Below, piece by piece: positions 24,975 to 33,755 of a stretch of 63,628 nt of DNA (positions are counted from its first letter, which is position 1; every line of letters begins with the position of its first letter). The stretch is from Terrimonas sp. (GTDB lineage Bacteria > Bacteroidota > Bacteroidia > Chitinophagales > Chitinophagaceae): the NCBI RefSeq assembly GCF_003075435.1, contig NZ_QCZJ01000029.1:1-63628 (forward strand). Direction: 5' to 3'. The translations under genes were made by a program, and so were the position numbers. The notes below the pieces were generated by a model, which was not told where the DNA came from, did not search any database, and was given only the letters and a program-made list of their open reading frames with translations.

Positions 24975-26024
24975 ATGCTCAAAAAGCTACAACAAAAATG
25001 GAAGGTAAGCGGCAGGCAACTCTTTATTATACTATGCGTGTTTGCCATTACCGGCACCACCACTGCCTGGCTTACCAGGGTAATTACAGGTTGGGCAGGC
25101 TTTACCGCTGAAACGTTCTGGTTGTGGAGATTGTTGCTTCGACTGACCATGCTGGTAATAGGTTACCAGGTAATATTATTAAGTGTTGCTTTTATTTTCG
25201 GGCAGTTTCCCTTTTTCTGGCAATATGAAAAGAAAATGCTGAGATGGATGCGAGGGAAGCGGTCGGCAGGGAGCGGTCAGCTATCAGCTGTCAGCTATCA
25301 GCCATCAGCGGTTAGCGGTGATCAGCAGTTAACAGCGGCCGACGAAGCATCGGCAATATCCAGCCTGCCTGCGGACAGGCAGGACCCACAATCTCAAATT
25401 TCAAATCTCAAATCTCAAATCCCCAATAATTCCCCCATGTCTTCCCCTACCCGTCTCGCTGTTTTTGCTTCCGGAACCGGTTCCAACGCGCAGAAGATCA
25501 TTGATTTTTTCAGGAATGATCCTTCCGTTGAGATAACATTAATTGTGAGCAATAAACCTGCCGCAGGAGTATTACAGATAGCCGGAAGAGAAAAAATAGC
25601 ATCACTCATTATTGAGAAGGGGAAATTTTTCAACGGCGACGCCTATGTGGATGAGCTGAAGCAAAACAATATTGACTGGATCATTCTTGCCGGTTTCTTA
25701 TGGAAAGTGCCGGCTGCATTGATACAGGCTTTCCCTGTCAGGATCATTAATATACACCCCGCGCTTTTACCCCAATATGGCGGTAAGGGAATGTACGGAC
25801 ACTTTGTACACGAAGCAGTAATTGCCTCAGGTGATAAACAAAGTGGCATCACTATACATTATGTAGATGAGCTGTTTGACCACGGGGCGCATATCTTCCA
25901 GGCACATTGTGATATTGAGCCCGGCGAAACCCCGGAAACACTGGCAAAAAAGGTGCAGGTGCTGGAACATAAATATTTTCCGGAGGTCATAAAGAAGCTT
26001 ATTACAGAAAACGAGCCGGCATAA
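24975..26024 (+). CDS. In-frame fusion: small DUF6787-like membrane protein joined to PurN through a repeat-derived linker
   Basis: One stop-free frame of 349 codons begins at MLKKLQQKWKVSG (24975). Residues 1-96 match a small Bacteroidota membrane protein family (DUF6787-like) that normally stands alone at about 100 residues, with two helices and the ending GQFPFFWQYEKKMLRWM. Residues about 99-154 are encoded entirely by intergenic repeats (25272-25424) and read as low-complexity sequence such as QLSAVSYQPSAVSG. PurN begins at residue 155. An earlier TTG start (24777) adds 66 unsupported residues. Either the cell makes a membrane-anchored PurN, or the membrane gene lost its stop codon and PurN is made from its own ATG at 25437. 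Confidence 0.6.
   Translation: MLKKLQQKWKVSGRQLFIILCVFAITGTTTAWLTRVITGWAGFTAETFWLWRLLLRLTMLVIGYQVILLSVAFIFGQFPFFWQYEKKMLRWMRGKRSAGSGQLSAVSYQPSAVSGDQQLTAADEASAISSLPADRQDPQSQISNLKSQIPNNSPMSSPTRLAVFASGTGSNAQKIIDFFRNDPSVEITLIVSNKPAAGVLQIAGREKIASLIIEKGKFFNGDAYVDELKQNNIDWIILAGFLWKVPAALIQAFPVRIINIHPALLPQYGGKGMYGHFVHEAVIASGDKQSGITIHYVDELFDHGAHIFQAHCDIEPGETPETLAKKVQVLEHKYFPEVIKKLITENEPA
25272..25338. repeat. AGCTATCAGC word repeat, copy 1 (inside the fused reading frame)
   Basis: The tract reads as reiterated CAGCTATCAGCTGTCAGC-like 9-10 bp words, partly self-complementary. Related tracts lie at 33690, 39355, 41188, 42886 and 51819, all in intergenic positions. Here the tract is translated in frame. 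Confidence 0.7.
25364..25383. repeat. Palindromic repeat CCTGCCTGCGGACAGGCAGG, copy 1
   Basis: A perfect 8-bp stem (25364-25371 with 25376-25383) around CGGA. Eighteen of 20 bases are shared with the copy at 53095-53114. It lies within the fused DUF6787-PurN frame. Confidence 0.7.
25388..25424. repeat. TTTCAAATCTCAAAT word repeat, copy 2
   Basis: Reiterated CAAATCTCAAAT words directly upstream of the purN ATG, of the same family as 12061-12214 and 33151-33224. In frame it encodes residues such as QISNLKSQIPN. Confidence 0.65.
25437..26024 (+). CDS. purN: Phosphoribosylglycinamide formyltransferase
   Basis: PurN transfers a formyl group from 10-formyltetrahydrofolate to GAR in purine synthesis. 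From the internal ATG the protein is 195 residues, the usual family length. It shows the N-terminal LAVFASGTGSNAQKI loop that binds GAR phosphate, the catalytic segment IINIHPALLPQYGGKGMYG (Asn and His) and the aspartate in DELFDHGAHIFQ. It shares its reading frame without a stop with the upstream membrane protein. No other purine gene is nearby. This start agrees with family length; whether the longer fused product is also made is open. Confidence 0.93.
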   Translation: MSSPTRLAVFASGTGSNAQKIIDFFRNDPSVEITLIVSNKPAAGVLQIAGREKIASLIIEKGKFFNGDAYVDELKQNNIDWIILAGFLWKVPAALIQAFPVRIINIHPALLPQYGGKGMYGHFVHEAVIASGDKQSGITIHYVDELFDHGAHIFQAHCDIEPGETPETLAKKVQVLEHKYFPEVIKKLITENEPA

Positions 26025-26067
26025 AGGCACGACTTTTTCTTAACAACAGGCACAAATATTTAGCTGT

Positions 26068-27129
26068 ATGAAATTATTCACCTGCGCCAATTGCAGCAAA
26101 CCCTTATATTTTGAAAATTATTTTTGCGAAAACTGCGGATTACAGGTGGGCTTTAATCCCGGCAGCATGGAATTTATGCCTGCGGTTGGTGAAGAAAACG
26201 GGTTGATCATTCCCTGGCATGCGGATATAAAAGACCAGTTGCGGTATTGCAGTAACCGGGTATATAATGCCTGCAACTGGTTAGTACCCGCCGGAGAGAA
26301 CAGTTCATTTTGTAAAGCCTGTGAACTCAACCGCATCATACCTTCACTGGATAATGCAGATTATTTGCGACGATGGCAAACGCTTGAAATAGCCAAACAC
26401 CGGTTAATATATAGTTTAATACAACTTAATCTCCCCATAGTAAGTAAAATAAAGGATCCGGTAGCCGGTTTGCTTTTTGATTTTATGGCTGATGATACGC
26501 AAAAAGTAATGACAGGTCATGATGAAGGCGTTATAACCATTAATATTGCAGAAGCAGACGATATTGAAAGGGAAATGGCCCGCCGTAACCTGGATGAAGT
26601 TTATCGCACGGTATTAGGTCACTTCAGGCATGAAGTGGGACACTATTATTGGGACAGGCTTATAAGAGATACCGGGTTGCTGAATGAATTCCGCCTGGTA
26701 TTTGGCAATGAACAACAGGATTATGAAACCGCTTTAAATACACATTATTCGCAGGGTGCGCCGCTTAACTGGAATCAATCTTATATAAGCGCATATTCCA
26801 CCATGCACCCCTGGGAAGATTGGGCTGAAACATGGGCACACTACCTGCATATTGTAGACACACTTGAAACAGCGCATGCATTTGGACTGAAAATACGACC
26901 AGCTTCAGAACTGGCTACAGACCTTGGGGTTTCCATCGCTGAGAACCCTTATCATATTAAGGATTTTGAAAAGATCATCAATCGCTGGCTGCCATTAACC
27001 GTAGCGCTGAATAGTTTAAACCGCAGTATGGGTCTACCGGATGCATACCCGTTTGTTATACCTCAGCCCGTTATACAAAAATTACAATTTATACACCAGT
27101 TACTGCATAAGCAAAGTATAGTTGCTTAG
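26068..27129 (+). CDS. Zinc-ribbon plus putative zinc metallopeptidase
   Basis: A 353-residue protein without a signal peptide. The N-terminal zinc ribbon has CANC near residue 6 and CENC near residue 22, with a further CNWLV and CKAC pair near 70-90. The catalytic motif HEVGHYYW lies at residues 188-195, giving HExxH. A downstream WEDWAETWAHYLHI helix is a plausible third-ligand segment. This agrees with the putative zinc-binding metallopeptidase family (sometimes annotated DUF2248-like). It starts 43 bp after purN. Its substrate is unknown; family-level confidence is good. Confidence 0.82.
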   Translation: MKLFTCANCSKPLYFENYFCENCGLQVGFNPGSMEFMPAVGEENGLIIPWHADIKDQLRYCSNRVYNACNWLVPAGENSSFCKACELNRIIPSLDNADYLRRWQTLEIAKHRLIYSLIQLNLPIVSKIKDPVAGLLFDFMADDTQKVMTGHDEGVITINIAEADDIEREMARRNLDEVYRTVLGHFRHEVGHYYWDRLIRDTGLLNEFRLVFGNEQQDYETALNTHYSQGAPLNWNQSYISAYSTMHPWEDWAETWAHYLHIVDTLETAHAFGLKIRPASELATDLGVSIAENPYHIKDFEKIINRWLPLTVALNSLNRSMGLPDAYPFVIPQPVIQKLQFIHQLLHKQSIVA

Positions 27130-27229
27130 TAATAAATAATCCGCTTTCTCATTATTTACTACCGCTTTCTCAGTTTTGCTCCGCAAGAGCAATAATCTTC
27201 ATTATTTATGTATTGATGAATACATTACA

Positions 27230-28084
27230 ATGAAGACAGTACTTTTTTTTCTTATAGCCGCTGCTCTATTTACTTTTTCCTGTAAAAAAAACAATGGCAG
27301 CCAACCCGCACCTGATTTGCCTTACAGAATAAAGAATATACAGAATGGTCCGGAATACAAAAACTTTACCTACGATAACCAGGGCAGGGTGAGTAATATT
27401 GATTTTAACAACGGCTACTACCAATTTACCTATGCTGCCAATGAAATAACCGTGCAAACCTATTTTTCAAATGGCACGCCCGACCCAAACTGGAAATACT
27501 TATTCACAACAGAAGGGGGGAAAATAAAAAAAGGTAGCCGGTACTTATCAAACGGGGCTGTAGGGCGCAATTACTTTTTTGAATATAACAATACGGGGCA
27601 GTTGTGGACTACCTATATGAGCCTGCTGGATTTTACCGGTGATGAGATGGAGGATCACCGTTATTATTTTTCGTATGATGCACAACAACAACTTACCCAG
27701 GTAGCTTATACAAGAGACAACCGGAGCGGGAACAATCTTGTTAAAGCCGATTCTGTATCAACGACCATCAGTTATTATACAGGCAGGCCTTTTATACAAT
27801 GGAAGCAGGTGGGTTTTGACTTTTTCGGACCGGCTTCGGGCGGGATTCAGCTTACAGGGCTGGAGATCATTCCTTTTTCATTTTTGTTTCTTGAAAACAT
27901 CATCATGTCAGACAAGGCGGTTCAATCCATTGACACAAAAAAGTACAAATGGAATAGCGCCACTACTTCCTGGAGCGAGGCATCAGCGAATAACCGGGCT
28001 TATTCAGAAACTGATTATGTATACGATAGCAATGAGCTGCTGGTGAAATATAAAAACATCTCAATAACCTGGGAGTCGTATTAG
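27230..28084 (+). CDS. Lipoprotein with YD-like repeats, function unknown
   Basis: A 284-residue protein starting at MKTVLFFLIAAALFTFSCKK, a signal with lipobox cysteine at residue 18, chosen over an earlier ATG without signal features. The body has repeated aromatic units (FTYDNQGRVSNIDF, FEYNNTGQLWTTY, FSYDAQQQLTQVAY, DYVYDSNELLVKY) like the YD/RHS-type beta repeats of many Bacteroidota surface lipoproteins. It is followed by another lipoprotein and then the sensor kinase. I do not recognise a specific function. Confidence 0.7.
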   Translation: MKTVLFFLIAAALFTFSCKKNNGSQPAPDLPYRIKNIQNGPEYKNFTYDNQGRVSNIDFNNGYYQFTYAANEITVQTYFSNGTPDPNWKYLFTTEGGKIKKGSRYLSNGAVGRNYFFEYNNTGQLWTTYMSLLDFTGDEMEDHRYYFSYDAQQQLTQVAYTRDNRSGNNLVKADSVSTTISYYTGRPFIQWKQVGFDFFGPASGGIQLTGLEIIPFSFLFLENIIMSDKAVQSIDTKKYKWNSATTSWSEASANNRAYSETDYVYDSNELLVKYKNISITWESY

Positions 28085-28183
28085 TTGGATGCAATAATGC
28101 GTAAGGAAGATAGCTGTGCCGGCCTGTTTTGTAATAAACCATCCGAAGAGGATCACTTAATAGCAACAATAAAAAATAACTAC

Positions 28184-28981
28184 ATGAGAGCGCTAATAAC
28201 CTTTTTTTTTGCAGGTGTATTTTTCTGCACACTCACGCAGTGCAAAAAAGGCAAGAACACGCCACAGCCGGTTGATAACGATGAAAAGAATGTTGTAGAA
28301 AATGGGCGCTATATCATCCGCTCAAAATATTTCTGCAATGGGGGCTGCTTTGTATTCCGCTTCGGGCAAAACTACGAGACAATCAACTGGGAGTGGACAA
28401 CAAAAGAAAATCTTGAATCCATAAAACAGGATGCCGATCCTTTCAATTACTATGTTTGGAATATAGCAAAAACCGGCGCCATCGGGTCCGGCATTTACAT
28501 TTATGCTGACCCGTTAAGCCCCGATGGCGTTAGTGAGAAGCTTACAAATCCGCTAAGCTATTACGCTATTTATCAGCAAATGCCTGATGGCAATTATAGT
28601 TACCTGCCGCAGGATGCATTGCCATACGGCTACACCGATGACCCCGCAGAAACAGGTGGCCCGTCAGCATACGTTTCTATGATAAATACGGATATATCGC
28701 CAGTCAGCAACGAGTTTAATCATGACCTTGCAAGGGTATTCATTCGCAAAATAACAGACAGTACCCGCAGGATCACCCTGATGCGCAATGGCATGTGGGC
28801 AACCTATTTTTCATTGCTTGTAGACCCTGACGGTTCAGCCTGCGATGACCTGGATAATACCAATTACTCGCATCCCGTGTGGAGAGGCACCTGGCTTTGC
28901 CCACACACAGCGTCTATCGGTAACGCATGGCATGTTGACGCCTGTTATACCAGCCAGGTAGTGCTGGAGAAAATAGATTAA
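28184..28981 (+). CDS. Hypothetical lipoprotein
   Basis: A 265-residue protein from MRALITFFFAGVFFCTLTQC, where the cysteine is a likely lipidation site; a longer frame from a TTG at 28085 lacks a signal. The mature part begins with a charged linker, then NGRYIIRSKYFCNGGCFVF, reminiscent of the opening strand of ricin-like beta-trefoils, but this is weak. Several cysteines (FCNGGCF, GSACDDL, WLCPHT, DACYT) could form disulfides. It lies between the YD-like lipoprotein and the propeller kinase, all on the plus strand. Confidence 0.6.
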   Translation: MRALITFFFAGVFFCTLTQCKKGKNTPQPVDNDEKNVVENGRYIIRSKYFCNGGCFVFRFGQNYETINWEWTTKENLESIKQDADPFNYYVWNIAKTGAIGSGIYIYADPLSPDGVSEKLTNPLSYYAIYQQMPDGNYSYLPQDALPYGYTDDPAETGGPSAYVSMINTDISPVSNEFNHDLARVFIRKITDSTRRITLMRNGMWATYFSLLVDPDGSACDDLDNTNYSHPVWRGTWLCPHTASIGNAWHVDACYTSQVVLEKID

Positions 28982-29095
28982 CCTCCTCCTGCCTTTTGTT
29001 TTCTAAGGATTTGTGCTAATTTGGTAAACCCGTCTCTCAGATAAAGGGAATATTGCTATTTGTACATAGAAGATAAAGCCATTTTAACCATTAAT

Positions 29096-32000
29096 ATGCT
29101 CCGAAACAAATGGATAGCGGTGCTTGTTATATACCTGTTTTGCAGTAGTGCCCAATCGCAGCAATTCATGTGGCAGAAGGATATCATTCATTTATCAACC
29201 AATAAAGAAAAGTACATCACCACAATGATTGGCGCTAAAGATGGTTTGCCATCTTCTGAAATACTTACCCTGTACCAGGATAGTAAAGGCTTTGTATGGA
29301 TAGGAACATCTGTAGGTGTGAGCAAATATGATGGATACAATTTTGAAAACCATATTACCGCAGGCAAGAAGCAATTGGGGAAAATAAACAGTATAGTTGA
29401 AGATACGCTGCATAATACAATATGGATTATGAGCGATGCGGGCTTATCGTATTATCAGAACGGATACCTGCATCCCATTGTATTTGAAGAGGATGACATA
29501 ACGGTATATGACATGGGCATTGACGGCAGGCATGTATACTGGATAGCTTCCGCTAAAGGCCCCGCGTATTATACTAAAGAAGAAATGTTGGGCATCATTC
29601 AAACAAAAAAAGGGAATATTGGTACTCATCTTATACCCCGATGGAAAAGCTCATTAAAAGAGGACAGCCTGGTAAGATTAATAAAGCCGGGCAATAACGG
29701 CAAGGTGTGGTTCAGCAGCAAAAGCATTATGTATTGTTATGATGGCAGGCACACCGCCCAGATATGGCGCTCATCCTCCTTCAACGATCAGATCAATACC
29801 ATACTGCCCCACCAGGATAAAGTATTTTTTGTGAGTGCCATAAACGGCATTTTTGAATGCAGTGATACAAACAATGTAGCCGCGGTACCTTTTCAACGAA
29901 CGCTCTCCGCTAATATTTACAAAGCAGGCGATACATTGTATTATATGTGTCTTGATGGTATATTCAGTTTCAATCCTCAAAATAATTCATTCAGCTTTTT
30001 ATGTAAAATACCAGAGGCTGTTACAACATGGCTCTCATGTACAATGGTAGACAGGGAAAAGAATATATGGATAGGCATGCACGATGCACTGTTTTTGCAG
30101 CGGAAAAAAATATTTTATGAATACAAAAGCGGTAATGACAATATAGAGTTGTTCTGCGGTGCTGTAAAAAAAGACGGAGCCATTCTTTTTGGTGGCAACA
30201 GGGGTAGAATATTTACAAAAGAGGATACAAAGCTGGTAAATTATCTCGGCAAGCAAAAATCGGTTTGCTCCAGGTCAACGGTAGCGGCTATGTATGAAGA
30301 CAAACAGGGATGGCTCTGGTTTGGCACCGCATACCAGGGCATTGCAATTCAGCAAAATGATCATCTGAAATTTCTAGATAAAACAAGCGGACTCGGCTGT
30401 AATCAAAATTATTTTTTTCTTGAAACTACTGATGGTGATATGTGGACGGGTGGTGATGGCTTTTTAACGAAATTAGGCAAACAGCAAAGTGGCGATTCAA
30501 TTACCTGCACTACTTATGCTTCTTTGATGAGCGGCGATAACTGGTCTGTTTTTGTAAACGCGATAGAAGGTCCGGACAAAACAATCTGGGCTGCCGGTGC
30601 AAGAGGATTGTTTACATTTTCGGATGGAAAACTCAGTCAATATGCATTAAGAGACAGTACAGCTATCAGCATATCCGATATAAAAAAAACACATGGTAAT
30701 GAAGTATGGCTCACCACTAAAGGCAACGGAATATGGCAATGCTATTTTGATGAGAAAGGATTATTGCAACTGAAAAAGAAATATAATACGGAAGACGGAT
30801 TAAATACCAACAGCTACCTGAATATTTTGATTGATGAACAAAATAATATCTGGGCTGTAAGCTATTCCGGCATTTCAAAGATCGCTTTTGATCATAATAA
30901 GTTTTTTATCAGTAATTATACAGCAAACGATGGCTTCCCTGATAAAAATTACCAAAGTGCACGGTTGATGCAGGATAGCAATAAAACAATCTGGATCATT
31001 ACATCAGACGGGCTTTCGTATTTTAATCCGCAGAGAGCTGCGCAGCCGGAAAAAAATCCGTTGATAGTATTGAATACGGTAAAAGCAGGAGACAGTATAT
31101 ATTACAGCAATAATACTGCATCTCAAAACCAGCCATTAATACTGCATTACAATGAAAACGAATTGTCATTTTCTTTTTCGGGCATACACTTCAGTAATCC
31201 TTCAGGCGTAAAATATTTTTACCGACTATCAGGCAGTGATTCATTATGGAAAGACAACGGCAATAACCGCGTAATTAATTTTGAGGGATTGCGCCCGGGC
31301 AATTATATGCTGCAAACAAAAGCCGTGGCAGGCAATAATGAAAGCGATATTATTGCAACCTACCTGTTCATCATACAAAAACCTTTCTGGCAAACCTGGT
31401 GGTTTTACGCCATTTGCGCGGTTATTGCAGGCGCAATAATATATGCCTGGATGAAGCAAAGAGAAAAAACGATACAAAAAGCCGCTGCTGAAAAAGCCGC
31501 TATTCAGAAACATATCGCCGAACTGGAAACCAAAGCGCTGAAATCTCAGATGAACCCACATTTTGTTTTTAACAGTTTAAATTCGATAGCTCACCTGGTA
31601 GCCAGCAACCAGAATGAAAAAGGCATTGAATATCTTACAAAATTTTCCAAGCTGCTGCGCATTATCCTGGAAGAGTCTGAAAACAATTTTGTGGACTTGA
31701 AAGATGAAATAAAAATGCTTGACCTGTACCTGCAGATAGAAGCGATGCGGTTTGGCGATACGTTTTCCTATAGTATTCAGATAGATGATACTGTTGAAGA
31801 AGATGATATAAGTGTACCTGCTTTGCTGCTTCACCCATTGGTGGAAAATGCGGTATGGCATGGGCTGTTGCATAAACAGGGGGAAAGAAGATTGACCATT
31901 CATTTTAAAAAGATAACGGAAGGCATATTACAGTGTACTATAAAGGATAATGGCATAGGCATTGAAGCGGCAAAAGCAATGAAAGAAAAACGACTGAACG

Positions 32001-32170
32001 GAATTACGCAACAATCAAAAGGAACACAGCTGGTAAAAGACAGGTTGAAAATGCTTGAACAGCAATTTGGGCAGCCCGTTCATTTAGCAATGGAAGATAT
32101 ACACTCAGATAATTATTCCGTCAGCGGCACAAAAGTAACCATTCAATTTCCTGTATTGTATGAAAGCTGA
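29096..32170 (+). CDS. Two-component sensor with periplasmic propeller repeats and LytS-type histidine kinase
   Basis: A 1024-residue protein. The ATG at 29096 gives a signal peptide (MLRNKWIAVLVIYLFCSSAQ). Residues to about 640 hold regulator-propeller repeats (GLPSSEILTLYQDSKGFVWIG, EDKQGWLWFGTAYQGI, GPDKTIWAAGARGL, QNNIWAVSYSGISK, SNKTIWIITSDGLSYF). A Y_Y_Y beta domain follows (LSFSFSGIHFSNPSGVKYFY), then a helix near 765-785 and a short coiled coil. The His_kinase domain has NPHFVFNSLNS with the acceptor His at about 822, and the ATPase has NAVWHGLLHK and DNGIGI. It overlaps the regulator gene by 11 bp, so the pair is translationally coupled. The ligand is unknown. Confidence 0.93.
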   Translation: MLRNKWIAVLVIYLFCSSAQSQQFMWQKDIIHLSTNKEKYITTMIGAKDGLPSSEILTLYQDSKGFVWIGTSVGVSKYDGYNFENHITAGKKQLGKINSIVEDTLHNTIWIMSDAGLSYYQNGYLHPIVFEEDDITVYDMGIDGRHVYWIASAKGPAYYTKEEMLGIIQTKKGNIGTHLIPRWKSSLKEDSLVRLIKPGNNGKVWFSSKSIMYCYDGRHTAQIWRSSSFNDQINTILPHQDKVFFVSAINGIFECSDTNNVAAVPFQRTLSANIYKAGDTLYYMCLDGIFSFNPQNNSFSFLCKIPEAVTTWLSCTMVDREKNIWIGMHDALFLQRKKIFYEYKSGNDNIELFCGAVKKDGAILFGGNRGRIFTKEDTKLVNYLGKQKSVCSRSTVAAMYEDKQGWLWFGTAYQGIAIQQNDHLKFLDKTSGLGCNQNYFFLETTDGDMWTGGDGFLTKLGKQQSGDSITCTTYASLMSGDNWSVFVNAIEGPDKTIWAAGARGLFTFSDGKLSQYALRDSTAISISDIKKTHGNEVWLTTKGNGIWQCYFDEKGLLQLKKKYNTEDGLNTNSYLNILIDEQNNIWAVSYSGISKIAFDHNKFFISNYTANDGFPDKNYQSARLMQDSNKTIWIITSDGLSYFNPQRAAQPEKNPLIVLNTVKAGDSIYYSNNTASQNQPLILHYNENELSFSFSGIHFSNPSGVKYFYRLSGSDSLWKDNGNNRVINFEGLRPGNYMLQTKAVAGNNESDIIATYLFIIQKPFWQTWWFYAICAVIAGAIIYAWMKQREKTIQKAAAEKAAIQKHIAELETKALKSQMNPHFVFNSLNSIAHLVASNQNEKGIEYLTKFSKLLRIILEESENNFVDLKDEIKMLDLYLQIEAMRFGDTFSYSIQIDDTVEEDDISVPALLLHPLVENAVWHGLLHKQGERRLTIHFKKITEGILQCTIKDNGIGIEAAKAMKEKRLNGITQQSKGTQLVKDRLKMLEQQFGQPVHLAMEDIHSDNYSVSGTKVTIQFPVLYES

Positions 32171-32915
32171 ATTAAAAGCATTGATCATTGATGATGAGGC
32201 CATGGCATGCGATATGCTGGAATACCTGATATCACAACATATCAGTTCCATCACTTCAATAAAAAAAGCCACCAGTGCAGCCGAAGGTTTACAACTTATT
32301 CATTCTTTTTATCCTGATATTATTTTTCTTGATATACAGATGCCATTTATGAACGGTTTTGAATTGCTGAGTAAAATTCCCAAACACTATTTTAGTGTGA
32401 TTTTCACAACGGCATATAGCAAATATGCCATACAGGCAATACGATTTAGTGCGCTGGACTATTTGCTGAAACCGGTTGATAAAGAAGAACTGATACACGC
32501 GGTGGAACGGCACATAAAACAGGGAGAAGAAAAAAAGCAGGTAAAAGCATTATACCTCAACTTTATCAACAACCTCAATAACAGGGAGCAAAAGCAACTC
32601 AGGCTTGCTTTACCCTCTTCATCAGGATTAAGGATTGTTTCGCCTGCTGAAATCATACATTGTACCGGCATTAATAACTATACTCAATTTCATTTGATCG
32701 ACGGAACGAATACAATGGTGTCAAAAACAGTCAAGGAATTTGAGGAAATGCTATCGGTCTATGGATTTATACGAACGCATAAATCGCACCTCGTAAACAG
32801 GAAGCATATTAAAGAAATAAGAAATGATAATATAATTGTACTAAACAACGGGCAGCAGGTGGAAATTTCCCGGCGCAGGCAACACGAAGTAATGGAAGCA
32901 TTGAAGAAGCTATAG
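32160..32915 (+). CDS. LytTR-family response regulator
   Basis: A 251-residue regulator. The receiver domain (residues 5-125) has the DDE acidic pocket (IIDDEAM), the phospho-acceptor D58 in [19 protein letters not shown], and the conserved lysine in [12 protein letters not shown] LytTR DNA-binding domain (about 150-250) follows, with [14 protein letters not shown] and [16 protein letters not shown]. Its start overlaps the kinase 3' end. It probably acts as the output of the adjacent sensor. Its stop overlaps the pterin dehydratase stop region by 6 bp on the opposite strand. Confidence 0.94.
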   Translation: MKAELKALIIDDEAMACDMLEYLISQHISSITSIKKATSAAEGLQLIHSFYPDIIFLDIQMPFMNGFELLSKIPKHYFSVIFTTAYSKYAIQAIRFSALDYLLKPVDKEELIHAVERHIKQGEEKKQVKALYLNFINNLNNREQKQLRLALPSSSGLRIVSPAEIIHCTGINNYTQFHLIDGTNTMVSKTVKEFEEMLSVYGFIRTHKSHLVNRKHIKEIRNDNIIVLNNGQQVEISRRRQHEVMEALKKL

Positions 32916-33140
32916 CAGTGCGTCAATTTTGTCGGCCAACTTTCTATCTTTTTCAGTAACAATATTACCGGCGTCATGTGTGCTCAGCCATATTTCAACT
33001 TTATTATACACATTCGTCCATAAAGGATGGTGATTCATTTTTTCTGCAATCAATGCCACTCTTGTCATAAATGCAAAAGCTTCAGAAAAATCTTTGAACT
33101 CAAATTTCCTGTATAGTTGATTGTTTTTTTCAGTCCACAT
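32910..33140 (-). CDS. 4a-hydroxytetrahydrobiopterin dehydratase (pterin-4a-carbinolamine dehydratase)
   Basis: A 76-residue enzyme that dehydrates the 4a-carbinolamine left by aromatic amino-acid hydroxylases. The signature [20 protein letters not shown] followed by THDAG is complete, including the paired histidines. It is slightly short at the N-terminus compared with many members (about 95-110 residues), but the core is intact. No aromatic hydroxylase gene is present in the window. Confidence 0.92.
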   Translation of the reverse strand: MWTEKNNQLYRKFEFKDFSEAFAFMTRVALIAEKMNHHPLWTNVYNKVEIWLSTHDAGNIVTEKDRKLADKIDALL

Positions 33141-33150
33141 GGCAAATAAT

Positions 33151-33224
33151 TTGAAATTGGTGATTTGAGATTTGAAAGAGGTGAATGAACCTGCTCATTT
33201 TTAATTTCAAATCTCAAATTTAAA
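33151..33224. repeat. TTTCAAATCTCAAAT word repeat, copy 3, inverted arms
   Basis: GATTTGAGATTTGAAA (33162-33177) and TTTCAAATCTCAAATT (33205-33220) are complementary at 15 of 16 positions, so the tract can form a hairpin with a 27-nt loop. It fills the spacer between the pterin dehydratase and the IPExxxVDY-like gene and touches the latter's stop codon. Confidence 0.7.
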
Positions 33225-33654
33225 ATACTAAATGTATTTTATTCTTAATCTTATCCTTATCCAGTTCTGTTATAAGTTGAATACCATTTATCTCTTTTAT
33301 TGATTTTTGTAAGGAAGCAATATAATCTTCATCTACCTCATCTCCTTTAAGCAACCAAAAAAAATCCAGGTGACGGAATTCAGGAAGAAGATACTCGCCA
33401 TCAAACTGGTTGCTATAAATATAATGTTCCAAAAAACTCATGTCCTCCCTGTATTCATACACAGAAAAAAAATATTGTCTTCCTTTTTTTGACAACTGTA
33501 TTTCTATATCACTATTGCGCCTGAAATCACAGCCCATTGCCTGGTTCAGCATCCAGCAAAAACGATAATCTTTTACCGGCGCCACAATACCAAGTATGCG
33601 TGTATCTGAAAAAAAATCTTCAGCAAGGGCGGTATTGTCGATGGATAGTTTCAT
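33220..33654 (-). CDS. IPExxxVDY family-like small protein
   Basis: A 144-residue cytosolic protein of a Bacteroidota-specific small family. The family's namesake motif appears here as LPEFRHLDF, with conservative changes at Ile, Val and Tyr, followed by the usual FWLLKGD. The N-terminus (DTRILGIVAPVKDYRFCWMLNQ) also fits. The family function is unknown to me. It is flanked by two different word-repeat tracts. Confidence 0.65.
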   Translation of the reverse strand: MKLSIDNTALAEDFFSDTRILGIVAPVKDYRFCWMLNQAMGCDFRRNSDIEIQLSKKGRQYFFSVYEYREDMSFLEHYIYSNQFDGEYLLPEFRHLDFFWLLKGDEVDEDYIASLQKSIKEINGIQLITELDKDKIKNKIHLVF

Positions 33655-33689
33655 GGTGAATGGTTACAAGTAACAGGTTTCTGGCTACA

Positions 33690-33755
33690 TCATCAGCCGG
33701 GACACTCATAGCTTAAAGCTGAAAGCTGACGGCTGATAGCTTATAGCTGCTATCA
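33690..33755. repeat. AGCTATCAGC word repeat, copy 2
   Basis: The tract reads CATCAGCC, then CATAGCTTAAAGCTGAAAGC, then TGACGGCTGATAGCTTATAGC and TGCTATCAC. It directly abuts the stop codon of the M28 peptidase and lies upstream of the IPExxxVDY-like start. Its inverted words could pair (GCTGATAGC with GCTATCA). Confidence 0.65.

Noticed and set aside
25272-25424. Possible CRISPR-like array
   Set aside because: Repeat words are 9-15 bp, irregular in spacing and orientation, with no unique spacers of even length and no cas genes.
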